Below are positions 27,736 to 36,336 of a DNA stretch of 64,000 nucleotides, in pieces. Source of the stretch: Rhodobacterales bacterium. GTDB taxonomy: Bacteria; Pseudomonadota; Alphaproteobacteria; Rhizobiales; Stappiaceae. Below the pieces are notes generated by a model. The model made no database searches, was not told the origin of the DNA, and saw only the letters and a program-made list of their open reading frames with translations. Position 1 is the first letter of the stretch. Each line of letters starts with the position of its first letter. The stretch is taken from positions 1 through 64,000 of the forward strand of contig VIRH01000102.1 of assembly GCA_008107755.1 (NCBI GenBank). The letters run 5' to 3'. The translations under genes and the position numbers were made by a program.

Positions 27736-29619
27736 GTGTTCTTCGCAAAGCCTTTTCTGGCACATCTCGTAGACAGGTATTTTCGCCCGTTCGAGGATCA
27801 CATCAAGCCGCTGGAGCTTCCCGTTACGCCCCTTCCTGACGAGGGGCCGCTTCAGCTCGTCTGGCATTTCGCGAAAATGTTCCGGACGCAGCTCATCATC
27901 GTTTCGCTTCTGGCCATGGCCGCAGCGGGGCTGGGGATCGCCGGCATCTGGGCAATTGCCTATGTGGTCGACGGGGTCACGGATTTTGGTGTCCGCGCGT
28001 TCCTGACCCAAAACACCTGGATGCTTGCCGGCATTTTCCTGCTCTTCGTGATCATCGACCCGCTGGTGTTTCTTCTGCGCCAGACGTTTTCCTTCCAGAC
28101 GGTCCGCATCCTGTTGCCCGCCGCAATGAGATGGCAGGCGCACAAGGCCGTCGAGGCTCAGGATCTTGCGTTTTTCGAGGATACGTTCGCCGGCCAGGTG
28201 GCGTCGCGGATCGCGCAGGTGACCATGTCGGTCCACCGGCAGATGATGCTTGCCATCGAAACGATACCCTACCTCGTGGTTCAGTTCGGCGGATCTTTCT
28301 TTCTGCTGCTGGCGCTGGCCTGGCCGCTCGCCATCCCGGTTCTGCTGTGGATCGCCGCCAACACGCTGGTGGCATGGCTCGCCATTCCGGCCTACCTGGA
28401 ACGATCCGCCAAGGTGGCTGCAGCGAACTCGCGGGCGACCGGTGCAATGACCGACGTCTACTCGAACATCGCGATGGTGAAGCTCTTCGCTGCCGAGGAT
28501 TCCGAAGCCGGCGCGATCCGCAAGGTGATCGGCGAGACGATCGACACCCGCCACAGTGAGAACCGCTCCTACATTCTCACGGACAGCGCCGTCCATTTTC
28601 TGAACGTTCTGCTGGTCCTTGCCGTCGTCGTCATCGGCTTCATCGGCATGATGGGTGAGTGGGTGACGATCGGCGATTTCGTGGCGGCCCTCACCGTGAC
28701 CCGGTCACTGGCTGCGGCTTCCTCCAGTTTCATCGGCGTCGGACAATCCATCACAAGCACGCTTGGAACGATCAAGGACGCGATGCCGATCATGACAAGC
28801 CGCCCGGAAATCGAGGATGCGCCTGCGGCAAGGGCCCTTGCCGTCGACCAGGGCGAAATCCGCTTCAAGGACGTGGCCTTTGCCTACCGGAAGGAGGGGC
28901 CGCCGGTTCTAGAGCGTTTAGACCTGACGATCCGTCCCGGTGAACGCATCGGTCTGGTCGGACTATCCGGCGCGGGAAAATCCACCGTGATTTCGCTGCT
29001 CATGCGCCTTCGGGATGTTTCCGGCGGGTCGATCCTGATCGATGGCCAGGACGTGCGCGAGGTGACGCAGGCCTCGCTCCGCAGCAGCATTGGTGTCGTG
29101 ACACAGGATATCTCGCTCCTCAACCGGTCCATCCGCGACAACATCCGTTATGGCAAGCCCGAGGCGAGCGACGAGCAGATCAGGGAGATCGCCCGCGCTG
29201 CCGAAGCGCTTGCCTTCATTGAGGAGCAAAAGGACAGCAAGGGGCGTCGAGGCCTTGATGCTCATGTGGGCGACCGGGGCGTCAAGTTGTCGGGTGGTCA
29301 GCGCCAGCGCATCTCCATTGCCCGGGTTCTTCTGAAGGATGCACCGATCCTTATTCTGGACGAGGCGACTTCCGCCCTCGACAGCGAGGCCGAACTTGCC
29401 ATCCAGCACAACCTCTCGCGCATGATGGAAGGCCGCACGACGCTTGCCGTCGCCCACCGACTGTCGACCATCGCCGCGATGGACAGGCTTGTCGTCATGG
29501 ATGGCGGCCGCATCGTGGAGGAGGGCAGTCACCGGGAGCTTCTGGAGAAAGGCGGGCTCTACGCCACGCTCTGGGAGCGCCAGTCCGGTGGTTTTCTCGC
29601 CCTTGACGCAGCTGAATAA
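27736..29619 (+). CDS. ABC exporter, fused permease and ATPase
   Basis: A 627-residue half-transporter that should dimerise. Six membrane helices span about 50-320, followed by a complete nucleotide-binding domain: Walker A GLSGAGKST, Q-loop GVVTQDISLL, signature LSGGQRQR, Walker B ILILDEATSALD and the H-loop VAHRLST. Arrangement is that of multidrug/lipid exporters. GTG 27736 is chosen because AGGGAG lies 8 nt before it; TTG 27730 is the alternative. It is preceded by a cysteine-cluster regulator, so expression may respond to redox or Fe-S status. The substrate is unknown. Confidence 0.9.
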   Translation: MFFAKPFLAHLVDRYFRPFEDHIKPLELPVTPLPDEGPLQLVWHFAKMFRTQLIIVSLLAMAAAGLGIAGIWAIAYVVDGVTDFGVRAFLTQNTWMLAGIFLLFVIIDPLVFLLRQTFSFQTVRILLPAAMRWQAHKAVEAQDLAFFEDTFAGQVASRIAQVTMSVHRQMMLAIETIPYLVVQFGGSFFLLLALAWPLAIPVLLWIAANTLVAWLAIPAYLERSAKVAAANSRATGAMTDVYSNIAMVKLFAAEDSEAGAIRKVIGETIDTRHSENRSYILTDSAVHFLNVLLVLAVVVIGFIGMMGEWVTIGDFVAALTVTRSLAAASSSFIGVGQSITSTLGTIKDAMPIMTSRPEIEDAPAARALAVDQGEIRFKDVAFAYRKEGPPVLERLDLTIRPGERIGLVGLSGAGKSTVISLLMRLRDVSGGSILIDGQDVREVTQASLRSSIGVVTQDISLLNRSIRDNIRYGKPEASDEQIREIARAAEALAFIEEQKDSKGRRGLDAHVGDRGVKLSGGQRQRISIARVLLKDAPILILDEATSALDSEAELAIQHNLSRMMEGRTTLAVAHRLSTIAAMDRLVVMDGGRIVEEGSHRELLEKGGLYATLWERQSGGFLALDAAE

Positions 29620-29702
29620 TCGGACGCCGACGCGCAGATCGACCGCCGAGGATCCGCAAACACCCTGTTGATTTCACGAAACCCGGATGACAATACTCCA
29701 CG

Positions 29703-30551
29703 ATGGACAAGAGAAACCGCGCCGAAATCTTCCGTGAACGCCTGGCCGATGCGCTGCGCAGCCGGGACATGAACCGCAGTGATCTGGCGCGGAATGCCAG
29801 TCTGGACCGCTCGACCGTTTCCCAGCTGCTGTCGGAAGATGCGCCCCGGCTCCCCAACGGACAGGCACTGGCCGCGATCGCAACGGCGCTTGGGGTATCG
29901 TCCGACTGGTTGTTGGGCCTGTCGACACACCGGGGAGCGGCGGCTGAAATTCTTGATGAGGCGGTGCAGGTCGCCGAAACCGAGCGCCATCCGGTCGATG
30001 AACATCTGCTGGCCTGGTTTCGGGATGCAGCCGGCTTCAAGATCAGGCATGTCCCCGCCAATCTGCCGGATGTTCTGAAGACCGACACCGTGCTGGCCTA
30101 TGAGTATGCCGGCGAGACGCTGCGGACTGCCGGCCAGGCAATCACGGGTACCCGTGATCAGCGCGCGCTTCTGGTGAGGGCTGAATCCGACATGGAAATC
30201 GCCCTGTCAAAGGAGGCTCTGGAGGGCTTCGCGAGAGGTGAGGGCATGTGGTCGGGCCTGACAGCCGACGAGCGGCGTACGCAGCTCGAAGCCATGGGTC
30301 AGACCTTGACGGATCTCTATCCAACTCTGCGGCTGCATCTCTTCGGCGCCAGCGACCGCTTTTCGGCGCCTTTCACCGTTTTCGGCCAGAAGTGGGCCGC
30401 CCTCTATCTCGGGCAGCGCTATCTGGCCTTTTCCAATACGCGCCACGTACAGTTGTTTGCCGGTCATTTCGATGACCTTGTCAGGCACGCGACGGTGCGG
30501 TCGCATGAGGCCGGCGAGTTCGCAATGCGTCTCGCCGACGGGATTGCCTAG
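29703..30551 (+). CDS. XRE-family transcriptional regulator with large C-terminal domain
   Basis: A 282-residue protein. Residues about 10-75 form an XRE/Cro helix-turn-helix (LADALRSRDMNRSDLARNAS, then DRSTVSQLLSE, then LPNGQALAAIATALGVSSDW). The remaining 200 residues are soluble and not recognised; they may bind a small ligand. It follows the ABC exporter by 83 bp and ends convergently with the glutamate-synthase-like gene: the two stop codons share the bases CTAG. Target genes are not evident. Confidence 0.75.
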   Translation: MDKRNRAEIFRERLADALRSRDMNRSDLARNASLDRSTVSQLLSEDAPRLPNGQALAAIATALGVSSDWLLGLSTHRGAAAEILDEAVQVAETERHPVDEHLLAWFRDAAGFKIRHVPANLPDVLKTDTVLAYEYAGETLRTAGQAITGTRDQRALLVRAESDMEIALSKEALEGFARGEGMWSGLTADERRTQLEAMGQTLTDLYPTLRLHLFGASDRFSAPFTVFGQKWAALYLGQRYLAFSNTRHVQLFAGHFDDLVRHATVRSHEAGEFAMRLADGIA

Positions 30552-32194
30552 TGGTGCTGCTTGTGGTGCCGCAGCGCCCGAGCATTTTCCAGCGTCTTTG
30601 CCGGCTCGAAGCTGTCGGCCGAGGCCATGTGCCAGTAGGTGGAATAGCCCGGAATGTCGTGGACGTTGTCCAGAAGGTCGCCCTTCTTAAGCCACGTCAT
30701 GGCCGCGCTCGCCGGCTGGCTTTCCCGCATGCCTTCGCGAATGAAGAAGTGCTCCGCCCGAAACTCGCTCGGATGCGTCAGTCCTGAGGCCGCGGTAAAG
30801 GCTTCCAGCGCCTTGATCGTATTGCGGTGGAAATTCGCAACGCGTTCCGCCTTGTCCGGCACCACCAGCGCCTTCTGGCGGCGCTCGTCCTGTGTGGCGA
30901 CACCCGTCGGGCAGCGGTTGGTGTGACAGCTTTGGGACTGGATGCATCCGACGGCGAACATGAAGCCGCGGGCAGAATTCATCCAGTCGGCGCCAAGCGC
31001 CATGGAGCTGGCAATGTCGAAAGCGCTGATCAGCTTGCCGCTGGCGCCAACCTTGATCTCGTCCCGCAGGGCCGTACCGACAAGGCAATTGTGAACGAAG
31101 GCGAGGCCCTGGCGCAGGGGGGTGCCGAGGCGGTTGGCGAATTCGATGGGCGCCGCGCCCGTGCCGCCTTCGCTTCCGTCCACCACGATGAAGTCCGGCT
31201 TCATGCCGGTTTTCAGCATCGCCTTGACGATGGCCATGAATTCCCAGCGGTGCCCGACGCAAAGCTTGAAGCCAACCGGTTTGCCGTCGGAAAGCTCGCG
31301 CAGGGTCTCGATAAACTGCAGAAGCTCGATCGGGTTGGAAAAGGCGCTGTGCGACGCAGGCGAGATACAGTCCGAGCCGACCGGAACGCCGCGTGCTTCA
31401 GCGATCTCTTCGCTCACCTTCTCGCCCGGTAGCATTCCGCCATGACCGGGTTTTGCGCCCTGGCTGAGCTTGATCTCGATCATCTTGACCTGGGGATTGG
31501 CCGCCTGTTCCCGGAATTTGTCAGGATCGAACTTTCCGTCATCGGTTCTGCAGCCGAAATAACCGCTGCCGAGTTCCCAGACGAGATCACCGCCGCCCTG
31601 CCTGTGATAGCGCGAGATGCTGCCTTCGCCGGTGTCGTGATAGAAACCGCCGGCTTTTGCACCCTTGTTCAGGGCCAGGATCGCGTTGGCGGACAGGGAG
31701 CCGAAGCTCATTGCGGAGATATTGTAGAGCGATGCGGAATAGGGATGCTTGCACTCCGGTCCGCCGATGGTGACACGCAGGTCCTCGTCATTTTCCGGTT
31801 TCGGGCGGATGGAGTGGTTCACCCAGCCGTAGGTCGCACCGTACACATCCAGTTCCGTACCGAACGCCAGAACGTCCTCGATGTTCTTTGCCCTGTCATA
31901 GGCCATCGACCTGAGTTCCCGCGAGAACGGGCGTCCGTCGTGATTGCTTTCGAAAAAATACTGGCGCAGTTCCGGGCGAAAGGACTCGAACAGGAAGCGA
32001 AAATGCCCCGTCACCGGATAGTTGCGCAGGATCGCGTGCTTCTGCTGGCGAAGGTCGAAACAGCCGACGAGGGCAAGAGCGCCGAAAATCAGGAACGGCC
32101 AGATGAAATGTCCGCTTGCGGTCAGCATCAGGACAAGGCTGATCAGCGCAAGGATGATACAGGCAAAAAGGACAGTGAAACGGTTGAACAACAC
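30548..32194 (-). CDS. FMN-binding glutamate synthase-like protein (membrane anchored)
   Basis: A 548-residue protein with two N-terminal membrane helices (about 5-48) and a Glu_synthase FMN-binding barrel. ISAMSFGSLSANAI, KPGHGGMLPGEKV, DFIVVDGSEGGTGAAP and GCIQSQSCHTNRCPTGVATQ are all family signatures; the Cys in the last group would ligate a 3Fe-4S cluster in true glutamate synthase. It lacks the glutaminase and central domains, so it is not a complete GltB; these stand-alone proteins are of uncertain function. Start is GTG at 32194, with AGGAG 10 nt before it. Confidence 0.82.
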   Translation of the reverse strand: MLFNRFTVLFACIILALISLVLMLTASGHFIWPFLIFGALALVGCFDLRQQKHAILRNYPVTGHFRFLFESFRPELRQYFFESNHDGRPFSRELRSMAYDRAKNIEDVLAFGTELDVYGATYGWVNHSIRPKPENDEDLRVTIGGPECKHPYSASLYNISAMSFGSLSANAILALNKGAKAGGFYHDTGEGSISRYHRQGGGDLVWELGSGYFGCRTDDGKFDPDKFREQAANPQVKMIEIKLSQGAKPGHGGMLPGEKVSEEIAEARGVPVGSDCISPASHSAFSNPIELLQFIETLRELSDGKPVGFKLCVGHRWEFMAIVKAMLKTGMKPDFIVVDGSEGGTGAAPIEFANRLGTPLRQGLAFVHNCLVGTALRDEIKVGASGKLISAFDIASSMALGADWMNSARGFMFAVGCIQSQSCHTNRCPTGVATQDERRQKALVVPDKAERVANFHRNTIKALEAFTAASGLTHPSEFRAEHFFIREGMRESQPASAAMTWLKKGDLLDNVHDIPGYSTYWHMASADSFEPAKTLENARALRHHKQHH

Positions 32195-32319
32195 GGGCGG
32201 GCGACTCCTCTCCAGGCGCGGCTGGGCGTAGTTTTGTCAGGCCGGACCGTAAAAGGAAAGGTATAACGCGAGGTTTCAATACCTTGGCGAACATTATCGT
32301 CGGTAGAAAGAGGTCGCTG

Positions 32320-33615
32320 TCAGGCGCTGAGCCTGCTTTCCAGCAGGGCCATCACCCGCTCGGCTGTCCCGGCTGCCGCGGGTTCTCCGGCCATGATCGT
32401 CGCGGTCCGTTCGGCTGCTTGCTGGAAGGAGCCGTCTTCCAATGCCCCTAGCGCGGTGGCGAGGCGTTCGACTGTCAGTGTCTTTTGCTTCAATGGTGCC
32501 GGGCCGGCCCCGATCGCATGGACGCGCGCGCCCCAGAAATGCTGGTCGGCGAAAACCGGACAGACCAGCGATGGCTTGCCCCAGCGCAGGGCTTCATGGG
32601 TCGTGCCGGCGCCGCCGTGATGAACGACGGCGCTGCATCTGGGAAAGAGCCAGGAGTGGGGGGCTTTTGCGAGATGAAACACGCGAGCTTCCGTTTCAGG
32701 CGCGGCACTCTCGTTCGAAAGTCCTCCCCAGCCGCTTGATACGACGGCTCTTTGTCCGGTGAGTGAGAGAGCGTCCAGAAGCAGACGCGTCAGCGCCTTC
32801 GGATCGCGGCTCGGCATGGAGCCGAAGCCGAGATAGACCGGCGGGGGACCTGTTTCCAGAAAAGCGCCAAGAGCCGTGTCTGGCTGATAGTCCCGCACAG
32901 GTTCGGTGAACCAGTAGCCGCAAATCTCTTCATCTTCCGGCCAGTCCTCAGGTCTCGGGACAAGGGCGCGCGAGTATGCGTGCAGGCAAGGCGCTCTCGC
33001 GCCGTACGGCATGTGCCCGTCCAGAAGCGAGCCGGGCATATCCTTTTCAGCCCGGGCCTTGGCCTTCACCGGCTTGTGGATCGCCCCGAGGCCGGCTTCC
33101 ATGAGTTTGCGGGTCAGGAAATAGCTTTTACGGTTCAGAAAACCGCCGAGATCTGGAAGATCGAAGAGCGCGGGCGCAAACGCCCGCGTCGGCTCGCTGA
33201 CAGGCTGCAATTCGGTGGGAAGGCAAGGAACGTTCAGGCGTCGGGCGACCAGCGTCATGACGGTCGCCTTCAGATTGAAGAGGATCAGGTCCGGACGTTC
33301 ATCGAGGCCGATCTGCCACAGGGTCTCGGCAACGTTTCTTTGAAGGTCAATGCTCTTTCTTGCCGACGCAACGATTCCCCGAACGGAAAACAGCGCCTTG
33401 CGAAGGTCACTATCGCGCAGCAGCGCCTCGTAGTCGATCGGCAGTGGCCGTGCGCTTGCTCCCGCCTTTTCGATCATGCCCCGAAAGCCTTCGCCGGTCG
33501 CGATAACCACGTCGGCGTCATGCCTCACAAGTTCCGAAGCAAGGGCAACATAGGGCTGCACGTCGCCGCGCGTGCCGAGCGTTGCAATCATTATCTTCTG
33601 TCGAGATCCGATCAT
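32320..33615 (-). CDS. UGT-type glycosyltransferase (GT1/GT28 superfamily)
   Basis: A 431-residue GT-B enzyme. The acceptor domain starts MIATLGTRGDVQPYVALASE and the donor domain has the UDP-sugar signature CSAVVHHGGAGTTHEAL followed by VCPVFADQHFWGARV, as in sterol glucosyltransferases and antibiotic glycosyltransferases. Likely transfers a sugar from UDP-sugar to a lipid or small molecule. I chose ATG 33615; ATG 33591 (before IATLGTRGD) is also possible. No sterol or polyketide genes are near, so the acceptor is unknown. Confidence 0.8.
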   Translation of the reverse strand: MIGSRQKIMIATLGTRGDVQPYVALASELVRHDADVVIATGEGFRGMIEKAGASARPLPIDYEALLRDSDLRKALFSVRGIVASARKSIDLQRNVAETLWQIGLDERPDLILFNLKATVMTLVARRLNVPCLPTELQPVSEPTRAFAPALFDLPDLGGFLNRKSYFLTRKLMEAGLGAIHKPVKAKARAEKDMPGSLLDGHMPYGARAPCLHAYSRALVPRPEDWPEDEEICGYWFTEPVRDYQPDTALGAFLETGPPPVYLGFGSMPSRDPKALTRLLLDALSLTGQRAVVSSGWGGLSNESAAPETEARVFHLAKAPHSWLFPRCSAVVHHGGAGTTHEALRWGKPSLVCPVFADQHFWGARVHAIGAGPAPLKQKTLTVERLATALGALEDGSFQQAAERTATIMAGEPAAAGTAERVMALLESRLSA

Positions 33616-33759
33616 ACTGGAACATGCCTGCCAGAGCGTGAGGGAAAGGAGCAAGACAACCGGTCCGGGATGGCTTTTCCATGTTTGATTGCAAGCGGGC
33701 GCGCGATCTCATAACTCTCGACGGACTGATACCCTTTGCCGAACTGACCGGAGATCCCA

Positions 33760-34185
33760 ATGCTGAACACGTTTTCGATCCGAACGCAGGGGCAGGGCCT
33801 TTATGAGTTCACGCGAACCGTCGGCAGTTGGCTGGCAGAAGAGGGCGCAGGCGACGGGCTTTTGACCCTCTTCGTTCGCCATACCTCCTGTTCGCTGCTC
33901 ATTCAGGAGAACGCCGATCCGGACGTTCAGGTAGACCTGAAAGCGTTTTTTGAGCGTCTCGTCCCACCGAGCGACCATCCCTCGATGAGTTATCTCGTCC
34001 ACACCTATGAAGGGCCGGACGACATGCCGGCCCATATCAAGTCGGCGATCATGCCGGTTTCCCTGTCGATCCCCGTCTCGGGCGGGGCGATGACGCTCGG
34101 AACCTGGCAGGGGATCTATCTGGTCGAACACCGTCTCCGCCCCCATCAGCGCCAGGTGGCCGCGCATTTCATGCCGGACAGATAG
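33760..34185 (+). CDS. YjbQ/UPF0047-family protein
   Basis: A 141-residue trimeric-fold protein. LTLFVRHTSCSLLIQENADP and the C-terminal LGTWQGIYLVEHR are the signatures, with the conserved His, Ser and Glu residues of the family active site. YjbQ has weak thiamine phosphate synthase activity in E. coli, though its physiological role is unclear. ATG 33760 follows CCGGAGATCCC, a good ribosome binding site. It is divergent from the glycosyltransferase and convergent with the SDR gene. Confidence 0.87.
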   Translation: MLNTFSIRTQGQGLYEFTRTVGSWLAEEGAGDGLLTLFVRHTSCSLLIQENADPDVQVDLKAFFERLVPPSDHPSMSYLVHTYEGPDDMPAHIKSAIMPVSLSIPVSGGAMTLGTWQGIYLVEHRLRPHQRQVAAHFMPDR

Positions 34186-34231
34186 TGGGCATGAACCCGT
34201 AGAGAGCTCTTTGATTTCATTAAGATTTTTT

Positions 34232-34261
34232 GGAAAAATGTGATATCACGTCACATTTTCC
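34232..34261. repeat. Nested palindromes between convergent genes
   Basis: GGAAAAATGTGA (34232-34243) pairs with TCACATTTTCC (34251-34261), with one bulged A, and the perfect 10-bp palindrome GTGATATCAC (34240-34249) overlaps its centre. It lies between two convergent stop codons. It could be a bidirectional terminator, with T-rich sequence on both sides (ATTTTTTGG before, CACATTTTCC after). Confidence 0.5.
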
Positions 34262-34286
34262 TGACCATGTCGTGATCCGCACCGGT

Positions 34287-35039
34287 CTACGTGCGCAGAG
34301 CCGGAAGACCGACGCCTGTGCTTTCGAAACCGCCGTCCGATGCGATGACCTGACCGGTAACGTAGCTCGCCTGCTCGGAGCACAGGAAGGCAATCACCTC
34401 GGCGATTTCCTTTTCCGAACCATAGCGGTTCAGCGGGATGGCATCGTGATAGGCGTCGATGATCTCCTGGGAATGAACGGCCATCGCCAGTTTGGTGCGC
34501 ACCGGACCGGGACAAACGCAATTGGACCGGATGCCGTATTCGCCGAGTTCGGCAGCCTGCTGCCGGGTGAACTGGATGACCGCCGCCTTTGACGTGCCGT
34601 AGGCAACGCGAAGGGTCGAGGCCCGAAGTCCGGAAATGGATGCGATGTTGACGATGGCGCCGCGTGTTTCCTTCAGGGCGGGAACAGCTGCCTGCGAGAC
34701 GAGGAACACCCCGTCGAGATTTGTCTCCATGACCCGCCGCCACATGGCGAAATCCGTCTGCTCGATGGGGCCGAACTCCGCAACGCCGGCATTGTTGACC
34801 AGGGCGTCCAGGCCGCCAAACTCTTCAAGGACGGCAGGAAGCGTCTGATCGACTTCCTGCGCAATCGAAACGTCGCAGAAGAAGGGGATGGCGTGCTCCA
34901 GGTCCGATGTGGCCATCTCCAGTTCGGCGGTGTCACGGTCGAGCATTGCGACCTGCCAGCCGCGCTCGATGAGAAGCTTTGCGGTCGCCAGCCCGATCCC
35001 GCGCGCGGCACCGGTCACCAGTGCAGTTTTTCTGGTCAT
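34287..35039 (-). CDS. Short-chain dehydrogenase/reductase (SDR)
   Basis: A 250-residue classical SDR. The cofactor motif TGAARGIG is at about 10-17, DALVNNAGVAEFG at about 80-92, the catalytic Ser in NIASISG and the YxxxK pair in VAYGTSKAAV; VCPGPVRTKLA follows as usual. It ends YVTGQVIASDGGF, typical of 3-oxoacyl-ACP reductase-like SDRs. ATG 35039 has GGGAGG directly before it. Substrate not predictable; no operon partner. Confidence 0.87.
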   Translation of the reverse strand: MTRKTALVTGAARGIGLATAKLLIERGWQVAMLDRDTAELEMATSDLEHAIPFFCDVSIAQEVDQTLPAVLEEFGGLDALVNNAGVAEFGPIEQTDFAMWRRVMETNLDGVFLVSQAAVPALKETRGAIVNIASISGLRASTLRVAYGTSKAAVIQFTRQQAAELGEYGIRSNCVCPGPVRTKLAMAVHSQEIIDAYHDAIPLNRYGSEKEIAEVIAFLCSEQASYVTGQVIASDGGFESTGVGLPALRT

Positions 35040-35075
35040 GTTTCCTCCCAAAAGTGAATTCAGTCAGTGTGCCCG

Positions 35076-35528
35076 CTATCGCATGGAGACGCACACCCTG
35101 ATCGATCCTGCATTGTCGGCAAGGGCTATGTCCTTGTCGTTGATGCGGAAGGCGTAAACGCCCTCTGGATCGGGGCTGTTGACGGCAAGAGCGGCGAATT
35201 CGGCGAAAGGCACGGTCCGTCCGGCCTGGTCGCGCACCAGCATCTCGCCGAAGGCATAGGCCTGATCGAACTTGTACTGGTAGAGCGGTCCGAGTGACTG
35301 CGCCTCCGCGCCCGCGTATCCGCGCGGACCGACAGGATTGACGCGCCCCGATATGACGCTCCAGCGTCCCGCGTAGCTGACCTTGGAGATCTTTCCTCCG
35401 GGCAGGGAGAGTTGCTGCCACCCCCGCCGCGAATCGATATCGGCGCAATAATCGGCGGCCATTGCGGGAAGGGAAGACTGCAGGAACATGCAGATGGCGA
35501 AAGCGCCCGCCATACGGGGAAAGGGCAT
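35076..35528 (-). CDS. Secreted protein of unknown function
   Basis: A 150-residue protein with a signal peptide (MAGAFAICMFLQSSLPAMAA, cleavage near AMA-AD at about 25). The mature part is soluble, with Cys near residue 28 and a second Cys five residues before the end (RVCVSMR) that could form a disulfide. No family was recognised. It is probably periplasmic. It lies upstream of the SDR gene on the same strand with 36 bp between, so they may be co-transcribed. Confidence 0.7.
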   Translation of the reverse strand: MPFPRMAGAFAICMFLQSSLPAMAADYCADIDSRRGWQQLSLPGGKISKVSYAGRWSVISGRVNPVGPRGYAGAEAQSLGPLYQYKFDQAYAFGEMLVRDQAGRTVPFAEFAALAVNSPDPEGVYAFRINDKDIALADNAGSIRVCVSMR

Positions 35529-35636
35529 CAGGGATCCCGTTTGATCTTTTCAGGAAGATGACCGCTTGTCTCTCGCAACGTCAAGAGGCGCCGCGCAATC
35601 CGTCTGACGCAGAGGCCGGGCCTCGCGCGATCTTCA

Positions 35637-35665
35637 CTTGTAAAGAATGACAGGCGCACCCACAT
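35637..35665 (+). promoter_or_regulatory. RpoH (sigma-32)-like promoter for the putative small RNA
   Basis: CTTG (35637-35640) and CCACAT (35660-35665), 19 bp apart, resemble the heat-shock sigma factor elements of alphaproteobacteria (CTTG-type -35, CC.CAT-type -10). No protein gene follows on this strand; instead a structured segment ends in a strong terminator at 35737. Confidence 0.45.
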
Positions 35666-35671
35666 TCTGTT

Positions 35672-35737
35672 GTGAACGATGAGGGTCGTTCCTCCCCCAC
35701 TGCGCCGGGCTCCCCAGGAGCTGCGGCGCTTTTTTTT
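35672..35737 (+). ncRNA. Putative small RNA with C-rich anti-Shine-Dalgarno motif
   Basis: From a predicted start near 35672 the transcript would fold a 6-bp hairpin (GAACGA 35674-35679 with TCGTTC 35686-35691), leave the next C-rich stretch (up to 35700, containing CCTCCCCC) mostly single-stranded, and end in an intrinsic terminator. A C-rich motif complementary to ribosome binding sites, an RpoH-like promoter and a strong terminator are traits of stress-induced alphaproteobacterial small RNAs such as the CcsR/cuckoo type. No plus-strand gene lies between 34185 and this terminator, so an orphan transcript is the simplest explanation. Length about 66 nt. Confidence 0.5.
35702..35737 (+). terminator. 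Strong rho-independent terminator (orphan)
   Basis: GCGCCG (35702-35707) pairs with CGGCGC (35724-35729), with an inner CTCC/GGAG stem (35710-35713 with 35717-35720), then eight T. It reads on the plus strand although the flanking genes are on the minus strand, which is the main argument for a small RNA here. Confidence 0.88.
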
Positions 35738-35892
35738 GTCGTTCGCGATCAGTCGGGAATTGGGCCGAAGCGGGCTTTCCAGCCGATCGGCCGACATGCC
35801 GCAAGTCGGCATTGCTAAAAATTTGATTGAGTGGCCCGCGCCGCCGGACGGGGACGGCGCGGGCTCTGACACCGGCCTGAAAAAGGAGGGGC

Positions 35893-36147
35893 TCAGGACC
35901 CGGTGTTTTCAGCCGCCGCGATCAGCGCAGCGATCTGATCCTTCAAATGAAGGCGTTTCTTTTTCAGCTCTTCGAGAGCTTCATCCGACGCAGGCGAGAC
36001 ATCGGTTTCGATCCGGTGCACTTCGCGATTGATCTCGTGATATTCGTCGGCAAGCCGGGCGAAATGTGCATCGCCGGTTTTCAGCTTGTGAAGTGTGTCT
36101 TCCGCCTGCGGAAATTCTTCATGCAGTTCATGTGGCACGTGGCTCAT
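35893..36147 (-). CDS. YdcH/DUF465-family small protein
   Basis: An 84-residue, highly charged, all-helical protein, typical of the YdcH family (long coiled-coil hairpin): HELHEEFPQAEDTLHKLK, then FARLADEYHEINREVHRIE, then LKKKRLHLKDQIAALI. ATG 36147 follows GGAGGGAAAATC, an excellent ribosome binding site; a longer frame to 36183 would bury that signal. Function of the family is unknown. It is monocistronic. Confidence 0.85.
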   Translation of the reverse strand: MSHVPHELHEEFPQAEDTLHKLKTGDAHFARLADEYHEINREVHRIETDVSPASDEALEELKKKRLHLKDQIAALIAAAENTGS

Positions 36148-36336
36148 GATTTTCCCTCCTTCAGAGGGGCACAAGGTGCCCACAAGTGCGCCGACGCACC
36201 TTGAGGAAAATCAATTGAACTCAAAATTGCGAGGGATAATTGCCTCTTCGGCAAGGCTGTGGCTGCACCAGGTCACTTAGGGGGAGCAGACGAATTCCGG
36301 GCCGGCACGGGGGCGGCTCGACCGTTTTCATGCCGG

